Shown here: piece after piece, positions 1 through 8,395 of the stretch
How positions within the stretch are numbered: the stretch's first letter is position 1
Layout: every line of letters starts with the position of its first letter
NCBI GenBank assembly: GCA_947589485.1
Contig: CANQBK010000003.1
Coordinates: 1-57,925, forward strand
Source of the DNA: an uncultured Clostridia bacterium
Lineage (GTDB): Bacteria > Bacillota > Clostridia > Oscillospirales > Acutalibacteraceae
Length of the DNA: 57,925 nt
Reading direction: 5' to 3'
Position numbers and translations under genes: made by a program
The notes under the pieces: model-generated
Seen by the model: only the letters and a program-made list of their open reading frames with translations
Databases searched by the model: none
Told to the model about the DNA's origin: nothing

Positions 1-51
1 GAACCCACGCAAGGGGTTCCCCGTAAACAATAAGTTTTTGTCTTTGTTAAT

Positions 52-255
52 GATAGTTAAGGGCTCCGCCCTTAAAAACCCGCCAAAGGCTCCGGCGCAG
101 TGCCTGCGCCCTCAATTCGCGTTGTCGTTCGCTCCGCTCACTCTTAACTCAAACAACAAATGCTTCCACGCGGCATAAGTTAATATTATTGAAAATGATA
201 GTTAAGGGCTCTGCCCTTAAAAACCCACCAAAGGCTCCGGCGCAGTGTCTGCGCC
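52..255. repeat. Modular hairpin repeat, locus A (two direct copies)
   Basis: A 59-bp block occurs twice in direct orientation at 52-110 and 197-255 with three differences, all transitions. Each block holds a TTAAGGGC hairpin with a 3-nt loop (57-75; 202-220), a truncated CCAAAGGC module, and a GGCGCAG/CTGCGCC hairpin with a 3-nt loop (94-110; 239-255). Between the blocks lies a segment with the GCTCCGCTCACTC motif also found in the other three loci. Positions 1-51 and 256-298 hold no gene that I can support. The element lies just beyond the 3' end of the ROK kinase gene. Confidence 0.85.
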
Positions 256-298
256 GAAACTTTTGACTATGGGTACAATAGCTAATAATAAATTTTTT

Positions 299-334
299 GA
301 CCGCTCCATTGACGTTTTCGTCAAAGGAACGGTC
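299..334. repeat. Long imperfect hairpin downstream of the ROK kinase
   Basis: A 36-nt inverted repeat pairs 16 of 18 positions (GACCG...CGGTC outside, TTGACG...CGTCAA inside). One of the two mismatches becomes a G-U pair on the minus strand. It sits 35 bp past the kinase stop codon. It lacks a U-tract on the minus strand, so it is not a clean intrinsic terminator for the kinase. It may be an RNA 3'-end structure or another module of the adjacent repeat. Confidence 0.55.
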
Positions 335-368
335 ATTGAAATGTATACGTTACATATACACAATTATT

Positions 369-1322
369 TTATTTACCGAGATAAGCCGCACCAATCAGTC
401 CTGCATCATTTCCAAGACTGCAAAGACAAACTTGTGTTTGACGTAAATTATGCTTTGTGTATCTCTCCGCTTCAACAATTTTGCGTATCGGCTCAATAAG
501 AAGTTCTCCCTCACGGCTTACGCCTCCGCCAATACACAAAATCTCAGGCTGAAATATATTTATAATATTAACAATACCACAGCCAAGATAACTTATATAT
601 GTATCCACAATTGTCTTGCCCACGGGACAGCCCTGACGCATTGCGTCAAATGCCGTGCGTCCCGTAATATTATTAAAATCACCGTTTACCATTTGGGTAA
701 TTATAGTGTTCTTATTATACGGACTTGACACTGCCTCTTTTGTCATATTGATAAGTCCCGTAGCAGATGAGTACGCTTCCCAACAGCCGTTCCTGCCGCA
801 CGAACACGGACGGCCGCCGTGTTGTATAACCATGTGACCAAGCTCTGCACCTGCATAATTCGAGCCGCTGTAAATCATACCGTCAATGATAATGCCGCCG
901 CCTACGCCTGTACCCAAAGTTATAACAACCGCATCGTTGGCTTCTTTTGCTGCGCCTACAAGAAACTCACCGTAAGCCGCTGCATTTGCGTCGTTTTCCA
1001 CAAATACATCAACCCCAAGGCGCTCTTTCATCATCTTAACTATTTCCCAGTTATGGAAATTAAAATTGTTTGCAAATTCAATAATGCCTGTCGCACCATT
1101 GACAGCACCCGGCGCACCAATACCAACAAAACCTATGTCGTTCTTTGTAAGATTTGCGCTTTCAAGTGCCTTTAAAGCAACCGCCGCCATATCGTCACAT
1201 ATTTCTTCCTGACTGCGCGGCGCATTTGTTTTGCAGCTCGCCTTTACTATAATCGTACCGTCTCCGTCAACAACACCTGCAACAATATTTGTGCCGCCAA
1301 GGTCTATTCCAAGATAATACAT
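369..1322 (-). CDS. ROK family sugar kinase (glucokinase-like)
   Basis: Predicted cytoplasmic ROK-family kinase of 317 aa that phosphorylates a hexose, most likely glucose, with ATP. The phosphate-binding loop GIDLGGTN is at residues 5-12. The catalytic aspartate is D111 in VENDANAAA. The ROK zinc site is H163 with C173, C175 and C180 in the CSCGRNGC motif. An upstream frame extension exists, but ATG at 1322 is chosen because TGGGAGGA lies just upstream and the protein then begins at the P-loop as usual. The gene stands alone with its own -10 element. Substrate is inferred; N-acetylmannosamine or fructose kinase cannot be excluded. Confidence 0.9.
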   Translation of the reverse strand: MYYLGIDLGGTNIVAGVVDGDGTIIVKASCKTNAPRSQEEICDDMAAVALKALESANLTKNDIGFVGIGAPGAVNGATGIIEFANNFNFHNWEIVKMMKERLGVDVFVENDANAAAYGEFLVGAAKEANDAVVITLGTGVGGGIIIDGMIYSGSNYAGAELGHMVIQHGGRPCSCGRNGCWEAYSSATGLINMTKEAVSSPYNKNTIITQMVNGDFNNITGRTAFDAMRQGCPVGKTIVDTYISYLGCGIVNIINIFQPEILCIGGGVSREGELLIEPIRKIVEAERYTKHNLRQTQVCLCSLGNDAGLIGAAYLGK

Positions 1323-1359
1323 AAATTCAATGTCCTCCCATAAAATTATCGTTAAGGAC

Positions 1360-1388
1360 ATTATATCATATTGCACAATTTTTTGAAA
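1360..1388 (-). promoter_or_regulatory. Putative sigma-A promoter of the ROK kinase
   Basis: On the minus strand a perfect TATAAT (plus 1360-1365) lies about 38 bp upstream of the start codon. The -35 at 17-bp spacing is weak (TTTCAA). The call rests mainly on the -10 match and its position. Confidence 0.4.
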
Positions 1389-1510
1389 GCAAAAAAAATA
1401 TTTTTTTAAAATTTGTAAATTTGTACAATCAGGAGTACAACAAAATAGTAAATATGACCACAAATATCAATAAAAAGATAAAATTAATTATTTCACATAA
1501 AATACAGGTG

Positions 1511-1993
1511 CTATTTGTGATATTTCCCGTTATGAATAATTTGAAAAGCACGGTAAATCTGCTCGCATAACATTACTCTTGCGAGTCTGTGCGGAAACGT
1601 CATTTTTGACATTGACATACGAATATCCGACATTGCCTTTATTTCGGGCGAAAGTCCCCACGAGCCGCCTATAATAAACACAATATTTCCGAAACCGTTT
1701 ACCGCAAAATTTTCAAGCTCCAAGGCAAATTCTTCCGAGCTTTTTTGTTTTCCCTCAATACACATCGAAACAATTTTTGCGCCGTTTGGAATTTTAGCGG
1801 CAATACGTTTACCCTCTTTGGCAACGATATTTTCAATATTTGTTTTCGACATATTTTCGGGCGCTCTTTCCTCGTCAACCTCTATTACGGAAAAATTACA
1901 TAAAGACTTCATTCTTTTTGCATATTCCGCACAAGCGTCTTTCCAATATTTGTCTTTAAGGTTACCCACACAAATTAAGGTAATGTTAAGCAT
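1511..1993 (-). CDS. rlmH: 23S rRNA (pseudouridine1915-N3)-methyltransferase RlmH
   Basis: RlmH (160 aa) is a small SPOUT methyltransferase that methylates pseudouridine 1915 in helix 69 of 23S rRNA within the assembled 70S ribosome, using SAM. The N-terminus LNITLICVGNLKDKYW, the SAM-binding knot loop with GGSWGLSPE, and the terminal block HRLARVMLCEQIYRAFQI ending NGKYHK are the family hallmarks. Length is normal. An RBS (GAGGTG) precedes the ATG. It starts 9 bp downstream of the WalJ-type hydrolase gene, so the two are probably cotranscribed, a pairing common in Firmicutes. Confidence 0.96.
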   Translation of the reverse strand: MLNITLICVGNLKDKYWKDACAEYAKRMKSLCNFSVIEVDEERAPENMSKTNIENIVAKEGKRIAAKIPNGAKIVSMCIEGKQKSSEEFALELENFAVNGFGNIVFIIGGSWGLSPEIKAMSDIRMSMSKMTFPHRLARVMLCEQIYRAFQIIHNGKYHK

Positions 1994-2002
1994 AACTGCA
2001 CC

Positions 2003-2794
2003 TCAATATATTATTGAACCGCTCAAATTCGCAACAGGCGCAACGGAAAGCATAAAATCAATATCTTGTTTCATTCCGTTTTGCTCCAAAGCGCACAGCG
2101 ATGCTCTTAAAGCAAGGTCGGGAATATTATTCTCACGGCTCAAATGTGCAAGCACCAAACGTGTTGTACCGCTTTTAACAAGCTCGACGGCCTCATCGGC
2201 GGCGGTTTCGTTCGACAAATGACCTATATCCGATAAAATACGTTTTTTCAGTACATAAGGATATACGCCGCATTGAAGCATACCTACATCGTGGTTCGAC
2301 TCAAGCACAACGGTATCACAACCTGTAAGGGACTTTTTTATTTCTTCGGACAAATATCCTGTATCCGTTGCAAACGCCGTTTTGCGCCCGTCATTTCCCT
2401 CAACAACATATCCGAAACCCTCACGGCAATCGTGAGATATGCGGAACGGTTTTATATACATACCCGCCGCCTCTGTTCCGTTTACGTCGATCGGTGAAAT
2501 ATCCGTTTTACTGTTTATAAGGTTTTTTTCCGAGAGCGCCTCAATCGTACCCAAAGACGAAAACACCTTTATGTTATGTCTTGACGAAAGCACTCTCAGG
2601 CCTTGAATATGGTCGCTATGCTCGTGCGTAACAAAAATAGCTTTTACATTCTTAATGTCAAGACCATTTTCTTTCAAAGAATTTTCCACTTGCTTTGCGC
2701 TCTTGCCCGCATCAATAAGAATACCTTCTTCGGAAGAACCTATATAATAGCTGTTGCCCGAACTCCCACTGAACAGAGGGCACAATCTTGTCAT
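2003..2794 (-). CDS. walJ: MBL-fold metallo-hydrolase, WalJ/YycJ type
   Basis: Metallo-beta-lactamase fold protein of 263 aa with the metal-binding signature HEHSDH at residues 57-62 and later metal ligands in the D-T-G and S-N-H-D segments. The N-terminus (LCPLFSGSSGNSYYI) and the match to the YycJ/WalJ family are clear. YycJ proteins are linked to the WalKR cell-wall system and to mismatch-repair exonuclease activity in Bacillus; the walRK genes are not in this window. RBS AAGGAATG precedes the ATG. It lies between murA and rlmH, and an intergenic 7-bp hairpin (about 2830-2850) separates it from murA. Confidence 0.88.
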   Translation of the reverse strand: MTRLCPLFSGSSGNSYYIGSSEEGILIDAGKSAKQVENSLKENGLDIKNVKAIFVTHEHSDHIQGLRVLSSRHNIKVFSSLGTIEALSEKNLINSKTDISPIDVNGTEAAGMYIKPFRISHDCREGFGYVVEGNDGRKTAFATDTGYLSEEIKKSLTGCDTVVLESNHDVGMLQCGVYPYVLKKRILSDIGHLSNETAADEAVELVKSGTTRLVLAHLSRENNIPDLALRASLCALEQNGMKQDIDFMLSVAPVANLSGSIIY

Positions 2795-2875
2795 AATTTT
2801 TCATTCCTTGTTTTAGATATACAACGGCACGGAAAACGCCGTTTCCGTACATTTTCCGCAGCGTACCGTCATAAA

Positions 2876-4156
2876 TTATGCTGTATGAACCATAGGGTCG
2901 TCCGAATAAATACGTTTTATATCCGCACCCAGCGCAGCAAATTTTTCAACCACTTCTTCGTATCCGCGCTCAATGTGCTGAATATCTTCAATATAGGTGG
3001 TTCCCCTTGCCGCCAAAGCCGCAATAATCATTGCCGCTCCCGCACGGAGGTCGGTAGCTTTGACAGGTGCGCCTATAAGCTCTTTTACACCCTCAATAAC
3101 CGCAATTTTTCCGTTTACCGATATTTCGGCGCCCATTCTTTTAAGCTCCTCAACATAACGGAAACGGTTGTCCCATACAGCCTCGGTCACTATGCTGGTA
3201 CCGTCCGCAATTGACAGTAATGCGGCAATTTGCGGCTGCATATCCGTCGGGAATCCCGGGTGCGGCATCGTCTTTACGTTGCAGCGTTTAAGCGTTCCGC
3301 TTCTGCGAATACGAACGGAATCTTCGTATTCGTCAACCCTTACTCCCATCTCTCTCAGTTTTGCGGTAATTGACTCCAAATGCTTTGTAATAACATTCTG
3401 AATCAATACATCTCCGCCGGTTGCAGCGGCAGCCACCATATATGTACCTGCCTCGATTTGGTCGGGAATAATCGAGTATACTGTACCGGTAAGATGCTTT
3501 ACACCGTTAATTTTTATTACGTCCGTACCGGCTCCCCTTATATCGGCTCCCATAGAGTTAAGGAAGTTCGCAAGGTCGACTATATGCGGTTCTTTTGCGG
3601 CATTTTCTATTATTGTAAGTCCCTGCGCCTTTACAGCCGCAAGCATTATATTTACGGTTGCACCGACAGAAACGACGTCAAGATAAATATGTTCACCTGT
3701 CAAGCGTTTCGCCTTTACATTTATCATACCGCCGACAACACTATGCTCGGCTCCGAGCAGTGCAAAACCTTTAAGATGCTGGTCAAGCGGTCTTACTCCA
3801 AAATCGCAGCCTCCGGGCAGAGCAACCTCCGCTTCGGAAAATTTTCCGAGCAAAGCGCCCATAAGGTAACTTGACGCCCTCATGTGTCTTACCATATCAT
3901 AATCCGCAACAGGCGTGCGGATATACGTCGGGTCGATTTCAAGAGTTGATTTATTTATACGGTTAACCTTTGCCCCCATTTGATGAAGAATTATTGCCAT
4001 CAGGTTAACATCCATTATATTCGGTATATTTTCTATACGGCATATCCCGTCGGACAAAATAACAGCCGGAATTATGGCTACCGCCGCATTTTTTGCTCCG
4101 CTGATCTGTACTTTTCCGTTAAGTCTTCTGCCGCCGTTAACAACGATTTTTTCCAA
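2876..4156 (-). CDS. murA: UDP-N-acetylglucosamine 1-carboxyvinyltransferase
   Basis: MurA transfers enolpyruvate from PEP to UDP-GlcNAc, the first committed step of peptidoglycan synthesis. The active-site loop LPGGCDFGVRPLD carries the fosfomycin-target cysteine (residue 117 here), and KN at 22-23 matches the E. coli K22/N23 pair. The longest frame begins with GTG at 4165, but AGGAG abuts that codon. With 8-nt spacing the TTG at 4156 fits far better and gives the classic MEKIVVNGG start and family numbering. Firmicutes often carry two MurA paralogues; which one this is cannot be told. It has its own promoter and a long leader. Confidence 0.95.
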   Translation of the reverse strand: MEKIVVNGGRRLNGKVQISGAKNAAVAIIPAVILSDGICRIENIPNIMDVNLMAIILHQMGAKVNRINKSTLEIDPTYIRTPVADYDMVRHMRASSYLMGALLGKFSEAEVALPGGCDFGVRPLDQHLKGFALLGAEHSVVGGMINVKAKRLTGEHIYLDVVSVGATVNIMLAAVKAQGLTIIENAAKEPHIVDLANFLNSMGADIRGAGTDVIKINGVKHLTGTVYSIIPDQIEAGTYMVAAAATGGDVLIQNVITKHLESITAKLREMGVRVDEYEDSVRIRRSGTLKRCNVKTMPHPGFPTDMQPQIAALLSIADGTSIVTEAVWDNRFRYVEELKRMGAEISVNGKIAVIEGVKELIGAPVKATDLRAGAAMIIAALAARGTTYIEDIQHIERGYEEVVEKFAALGADIKRIYSDDPMVHTA

Positions 4157-4247
4157 ATCAAACACTCCTCATAATTCTGTTGTATGAGTTAAAAAGAATG
4201 ACATAAATATTTATCAAATACACATTGCAATATAAACACATTTCAAA

Positions 4248-4277
4248 ACACAAAATCGCATTTAAAGCATTTTGTGT
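4248..4277 (-). other. Inverted repeat in the murA leader
   Basis: A perfect 9-bp inverted repeat (ACACAAAAT / ATTTTGTGT) with a 12-nt loop lies in the approximately 170-nt transcribed leader of murA, about 90 nt upstream of the start codon. The rest of 4157-4485 is AT-rich with no gene I can support. Function is unknown; it could be an RNA stability or attenuation element. Confidence 0.4.
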
Positions 4278-4334
4278 AAGGTGTACTAATTTTTTTAAAA
4301 TTTTAATGCAAAAAATAAAATTCAATCTTGAGTT

Positions 4335-4363
4335 ATGATAATACAAAGAAAGCCCATTGTCAA
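4335..4363 (-). promoter_or_regulatory. Sigma-A promoter of murA
   Basis: On the minus strand a consensus TTGACA (plus 4358-4363) and TATCAT (plus 4335-4340) are separated by 17 bp. This predicts a leader of roughly 170 nt before murA. Confidence 0.65.
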
Positions 4364-4485
4364 TACGAAAATCACCTTTATAACATAATTATCATTCATA
4401 AAAATGATTTTCGGGAAATTTTAGTATGCTTTAACAAAGAACAATTGTTTATATTTTTAACCCGTATTAACTGTATACAAAAGAA

Positions 4486-5901
4486 TTATTCAGCCGAATA
4501 AAATTCGTACAACGCGCGGTAGGTTTCATAAACATCGAGCTTTGAAACAATCTCAAATGGTGCGTGCATTGAAAGGACCGGTACTCCCAAGTCCACAACG
4601 TCGGCATTAAGGTTGGCAACATATTTTGCAATGGTACCGCCGCCGCCGCCGTCAACCTTGCCAAGCTCGCCTGTCTGCCAAACAACGCCGGCACCGTCGA
4701 GAACTTTTCTGATATACGCCATATACTCAGCCGAAGCGTCCGACGTTCCGTACTTTCCGCCGCTGCCCGTATATTTTGTTATAACGGCTCCCTTATTGAT
4801 ATAGGAAGAATTGTTTGCCTCGTATGCAGAAGCATAGGTCGGGTCAAACGCGGCGTTTACATCGGCTGACAAACATAAAGATTTTGACATAACGTGGCGC
4901 GGCTCTTCCCCGTCCGCCTTTGCCAAATCCGAAATAAAATCAACCACATACGTCGATTTCATACCGGTATTGCCGTCGCTGCCGATTTCCTCACGGTCGG
5001 TAAGGACAGTTACTGTTGTTTTTTCGGGAGCTTCAACATTGAGCGAAGCCATAAGCGCGGGATAAGCACAAACCTTGTCGTCATGACCGTATGCGCCTAT
5101 CATACTTTTGTCAAACCCTATGTCCCTTGCCTTAAATGAAGGAACCATCATAAGCTCGGCGGATAAAAAGTCATCTTCCGTCATACCGTACTTTTCAAAT
5201 ATTATATTCATTATATTGAGCTTAACGTTCTCGCTTTCTTCGTCCGAGTTAAACGGCAAACTGCCGACAAGAACATTAAGATCCTCACCCGTAAACGCCT
5301 TTACCATAGGCTTTGACATCTGCTCCGAGGCAAGGTGCGGCAGAAGATCTGTAACCGTAAAGCAGGGATCGTCCTCGTCCTCTCCCACGGCTATGTTTAC
5401 CGTACTTCCGTCCTTCATTGCGACAACGCCGTGCAGGGAAAGCGGAACAGCCGTCCACTGGTATTTTTTTATTCCGCCGTAATAGTGTGTTTTAAACATC
5501 GCAAGATCACTGCTTTGATAAAGCGGATTCGGTTTAAGGTCAAGCCGAGGGGAGTCTATATGGGCTATTCCCAGCTTCACTCCGTCTTTGGTTCCGTTTT
5601 TGCCGATAACGGCAAGAATAACCGCTCTTCCCCGATTATTTACATAAACCTTGTCGCCCGGCTTATATGATTTATTGTAATCATATTCCGTAAATCCGGC
5701 GTCCTTTGCTTTTTTTATTGCAAACGCAACGGCTTCACGTTCGGTTTTCGCATTGTTAAGAAAACATTTGTAGCCCTCGCAAAACTCATATACCTTTTTC
5801 ATTTTTTCGGGATCAGTGCTGTTTGTCTTATTTTGTTTTTTTGCAAACAGCTTTTCTTTCAACCTTTGGGCAGAATTTTTCTCTTCATCAATTTTTGACA
5901 T
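4486..5901 (-). CDS. M18 family aminopeptidase
   Basis: Zinc aminopeptidase of the M18 (aspartyl aminopeptidase/LAP4) family, 471 aa, releasing N-terminal residues from peptides in the cytoplasm. Metal and active-site blocks are visible in order: GIAHIDSPRLDLKP with a zinc histidine, TDREEIGSDGNTG with the catalytic/metal glutamates, SADVNAAFDP, and the C-terminal LSMHAPFEI histidine. The frame extends upstream to 6006, but ATG at 5901 is preceded by AAAGGATG at 7 nt, so that start is used. It is flanked by the murA leader and by the transglycosylase unit and looks monocistronic. Substrate preference is not readable. Confidence 0.93.
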   Translation of the reverse strand: MSKIDEEKNSAQRLKEKLFAKKQNKTNSTDPEKMKKVYEFCEGYKCFLNNAKTEREAVAFAIKKAKDAGFTEYDYNKSYKPGDKVYVNNRGRAVILAVIGKNGTKDGVKLGIAHIDSPRLDLKPNPLYQSSDLAMFKTHYYGGIKKYQWTAVPLSLHGVVAMKDGSTVNIAVGEDEDDPCFTVTDLLPHLASEQMSKPMVKAFTGEDLNVLVGSLPFNSDEESENVKLNIMNIIFEKYGMTEDDFLSAELMMVPSFKARDIGFDKSMIGAYGHDDKVCAYPALMASLNVEAPEKTTVTVLTDREEIGSDGNTGMKSTYVVDFISDLAKADGEEPRHVMSKSLCLSADVNAAFDPTYASAYEANNSSYINKGAVITKYTGSGGKYGTSDASAEYMAYIRKVLDGAGVVWQTGELGKVDGGGGGTIAKYVANLNADVVDLGVPVLSMHAPFEIVSKLDVYETYRALYEFYSAE

Positions 5902-6081
5902 TGCTATCATCCTTTCAGATACTGAATATATAATTTCATAAACTGTTTCAGTCCTAAAACCGCCGTAAACAAAAACCGAGCCGAAACAAGGAATTGTCAA
6001 AAGCAAAGGTTTTATAAGACTTACCGTAAATGTGAACTATCCGTTGTATAAAGCAGCCTAATCAGCGGCAGCCTTATTTTT

Positions 6082-6666
6082 TCAATTATTTTTTGTTTCA
6101 AAATAAATTTTGTTATAGGCGCTTTCGCTCTGCATAACTGTTTTGCGGTAGTTGTCGGTTTCGGGATAGGGGACCTTTTTCAACGTCTTTCCGTCGTCCG
6201 AATATTCATCGCTGCCGAGCCAATTATCAACATTTCCGACTCCTGCATTGTAGGCGCAAAGCACTGTTGCCTCGTCCTCGTACATATCCGAAAGTATAGA
6301 CAAAATATGTACTCCGTAATCTATGTTTATATCGGGGTCGGTCAAATCCTCAAAGGTATAATTGTTTTCATCTTTATAAAACGTTTGGAGCCATATAAAC
6401 GTATCGTTAGTTATCTGCATAAGACCCACGGCACCGGCGTTTGATTCCGCTTCGGGGTCAAAGCCGCTTTCCGTTTTTATTACCGAATATATAAGAGCCT
6501 TTGGCACATTGTACTTTTCGGACGCCTTATTTATACAGTCCTCATATTTTATAGGATATGTTGAATACAGATAATTGTTGTATGCTTTTTTTAAAATAAA
6601 GGCACTAAGCGTTACAATAGCAAAAACCGCCGCAATACTTATAACAGTCTTTATATACTTTTTCAT
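6082..6666 (-). CDS. Membrane-anchored lytic transglycosylase
   Basis: 194-aa SLT-domain (GH23-like) lytic transglycosylase that cleaves peptidoglycan glycan strands. It has one N-terminal transmembrane/signal segment (about 7-27) and then the goose-lysozyme-like domain with catalytic glutamate E66 in IKTESGFDPEAES, followed by AGAVGLMQI and CAYNAGVGNVDNWL. It overlaps the end of coaE by four bases (ATGA), so the two are translationally coupled, an arrangement seen in many Clostridia. The small size and lone anchor suggest a housekeeping wall-remodelling enzyme. Confidence 0.93.
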   Translation of the reverse strand: MKKYIKTVISIAAVFAIVTLSAFILKKAYNNYLYSTYPIKYEDCINKASEKYNVPKALIYSVIKTESGFDPEAESNAGAVGLMQITNDTFIWLQTFYKDENNYTFEDLTDPDINIDYGVHILSILSDMYEDEATVLCAYNAGVGNVDNWLGSDEYSDDGKTLKKVPYPETDNYRKTVMQSESAYNKIYFETKNN

Positions 6667-7283
6667 TTCTGACCTCTTGTTTGCATTAATTTATCAATAA
6701 TACCTAACGTCTGTTTTTCTATTACATTTATCGGCATTGAGCCGTCAATGACAAAATCAGCTTTTTCACGGTAATAGCTCTCATCAAATTGGGCATTTAT
6801 TCTCAGCATTGCATCGTGTTCGTCAAGTCCGTCACGGTTTATAATACGCGTCAATCTTGTTTTCAGCGGCGCGGTAACGGCAATAACACTGTCGCACAAC
6901 CTTTCGCCGCCGCTTTCAAAAAGCTGAGGCGCATCAAATATTATAATATCATATTTTTCCGATTGATACAATAAAATATATTCTTTTACACGATTTATTA
7001 TCCACGGGTGGACAGCGCTGTTCAGAAGATTTGTTTTTTCTCTTGAGGCAAACGCCTTTCGGGCGAGCAGCTTTCTGTTACAGCTTCCGTCGTCATTTAT
7101 TATTTCACTGCCGAAAATTTCGGCAAGCCTTTCCAAACATTCGGAACCGGCGGCAAGAGCCTCTCTTGAAACTGAATCCGCATCAATAACCTTTACTTTG
7201 TACGAAAGACGGGTTATCAGCTCGGATACCGTACTTTTACCGGCACCCGTCTGTCCCGTTATTCCTATTACTTCAGCCTTCAA
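6663..7283 (-). CDS. coaE: Dephospho-CoA kinase
   Basis: CoaE phosphorylates the ribose 3'-hydroxyl of dephospho-CoA with ATP, the last step of coenzyme A synthesis. The P-loop GQTGAGKST is at residues 10-18, and the LID region with RIINRDGL and the C-terminal DFVIDGS motif are typical. Length (206 aa) is normal. The start is TTG at 7283: GAGGTG lies 7 nt upstream inside the end of tsaC, and the two genes overlap by 11 bp. Tight coupling with tsaC upstream and the transglycosylase downstream suggests one transcript. Confidence 0.95.
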   Translation of the reverse strand: MKAEVIGITGQTGAGKSTVSELITRLSYKVKVIDADSVSREALAAGSECLERLAEIFGSEIINDDGSCNRKLLARKAFASREKTNLLNSAVHPWIINRVKEYILLYQSEKYDIIIFDAPQLFESGGERLCDSVIAVTAPLKTRLTRIINRDGLDEHDAMLRINAQFDESYYREKADFVIDGSMPINVIEKQTLGIIDKLMQTRGQK

Positions 7284-8286
7284 GATTGGTCACCTCAAAA
7301 CCCGCAGCACGAATTATCCTGTTGTATATGGCAAGCTCCTCTCCCTCCGTACCGGGACAATGTGCATATACCGTCTTAAAACCGTATTCGTCCGCCTTAC
7401 GCAGCGACGAAAAAAGTTTTCGCGCCTGTGTGTCGTAGTCATTCGACCGTCCCACAGAAATATAAGGAATCGTGATATTTTCAATTTCCTCATCGTAACA
7501 CAAAACAGCGGCATTTTTGTCAACTTGCTTGTTAACATACTTACAGAACAGTTCTCTGCCGCCCTTAAGAAGTATAACATTTGCTTTTGGCGAATAATGT
7601 TTATATTTCATACCGGGACTTGCCGCTTTTTTATCAGCACCGAGGGGATTTATTACCGCATCGTCCACAATAACCTCTCCGATTGTTTCCCTTAGCTGTT
7701 CAACGGTTATTTTCCCAGGACGCAGCAATCTCGGCGTACTGTCCGCAAGGGTTATCACGGTAGACTCTACGCCGACGTCACATTCTCCGCCGTTTAAAAT
7801 CGCATCAATTCTGCCGTTCATATCGTCAAAAACGTGTTGAGCGTTGGTTGGGCTGGGGCGCCCCGAACGATTTGCCGACGGAGCCGCAAGCGGCGACGAA
7901 AGTTTTATAAGCTGCCTTGCCGTTATGTTTGACGGACAGCGCACGGCAACCGTATCAAGACCCGCGCTCACCTCGTCAGGTACCAAGTCCGACTTTGGAA
8001 GTATAACCGTAAGCGGACCGGGCCAAAACTTCTTTGCAAGCGTCCTTGCTTTTTCCGGAAAATCGGAAACAAGCATATTGATTTGTGAAGTATCCGCAAT
8101 ATGTATAATCAACGGATTGTCCGCCGGTCTGCCCTTTGCCTTAAAAATTTTAGACACGGCTTTGCCGTTAAGAGCGTCTGCGGCAAGTCCGTATACGGTT
8201 TCGGTGGGAATTGCGACAAGACCGCCTTTTTTTATTATATCCGCCGCCGTTTCAATATCATCGGCGTTCAGCATTAATGTTTCCAC
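7273..8286 (-). CDS. tsaC: L-threonylcarbamoyladenylate synthase (Sua5/YrdC)
   Basis: Enzyme of tRNA t6A37 synthesis that makes threonylcarbamoyl-AMP from threonine, bicarbonate and ATP. The YrdC domain covers about residues 10-195 with GGLVAIPTETVYGLAADAL and KGRPADNPLI. A Sua5 C-terminal domain follows (about 210-337), giving the long Sua5 form. The frame opens at ATG 8295, but AGGA is too close to it; GTG at 8286 has 9-nt spacing and is preferred. It is translationally coupled to coaE. The partners TsaB, TsaD and TsaE are not in the window. Confidence 0.94.
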   Translation of the reverse strand: METLMLNADDIETAADIIKKGGLVAIPTETVYGLAADALNGKAVSKIFKAKGRPADNPLIIHIADTSQINMLVSDFPEKARTLAKKFWPGPLTVILPKSDLVPDEVSAGLDTVAVRCPSNITARQLIKLSSPLAAPSANRSGRPSPTNAQHVFDDMNGRIDAILNGGECDVGVESTVITLADSTPRLLRPGKITVEQLRETIGEVIVDDAVINPLGADKKAASPGMKYKHYSPKANVILLKGGRELFCKYVNKQVDKNAAVLCYDEEIENITIPYISVGRSNDYDTQARKLFSSLRKADEYGFKTVYAHCPGTEGEELAIYNRIIRAAGFEVTNLEG

Positions 8287-8395
8287 AAGTATCATTCCTT
8301 TCTGTTTTGCGTCATACTCTTACGCAAAAGCTGCGTTTTCGGGAAACAACATTTTCAATCAAAACAAGACTTAAAATTTTTTGTATGACCGAAAA

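Noticed and set aside
299..334. Intrinsic terminator of the ROK kinase
   Set aside because: The hairpin is strong, but on the minus strand it is followed by an A-run rather than a U-run.
6007..6081. Terminator from the repeated GCAGCC at 6050-6085
   Set aside because: The two GCAGCC copies are direct, not inverted, so they cannot form a stem.
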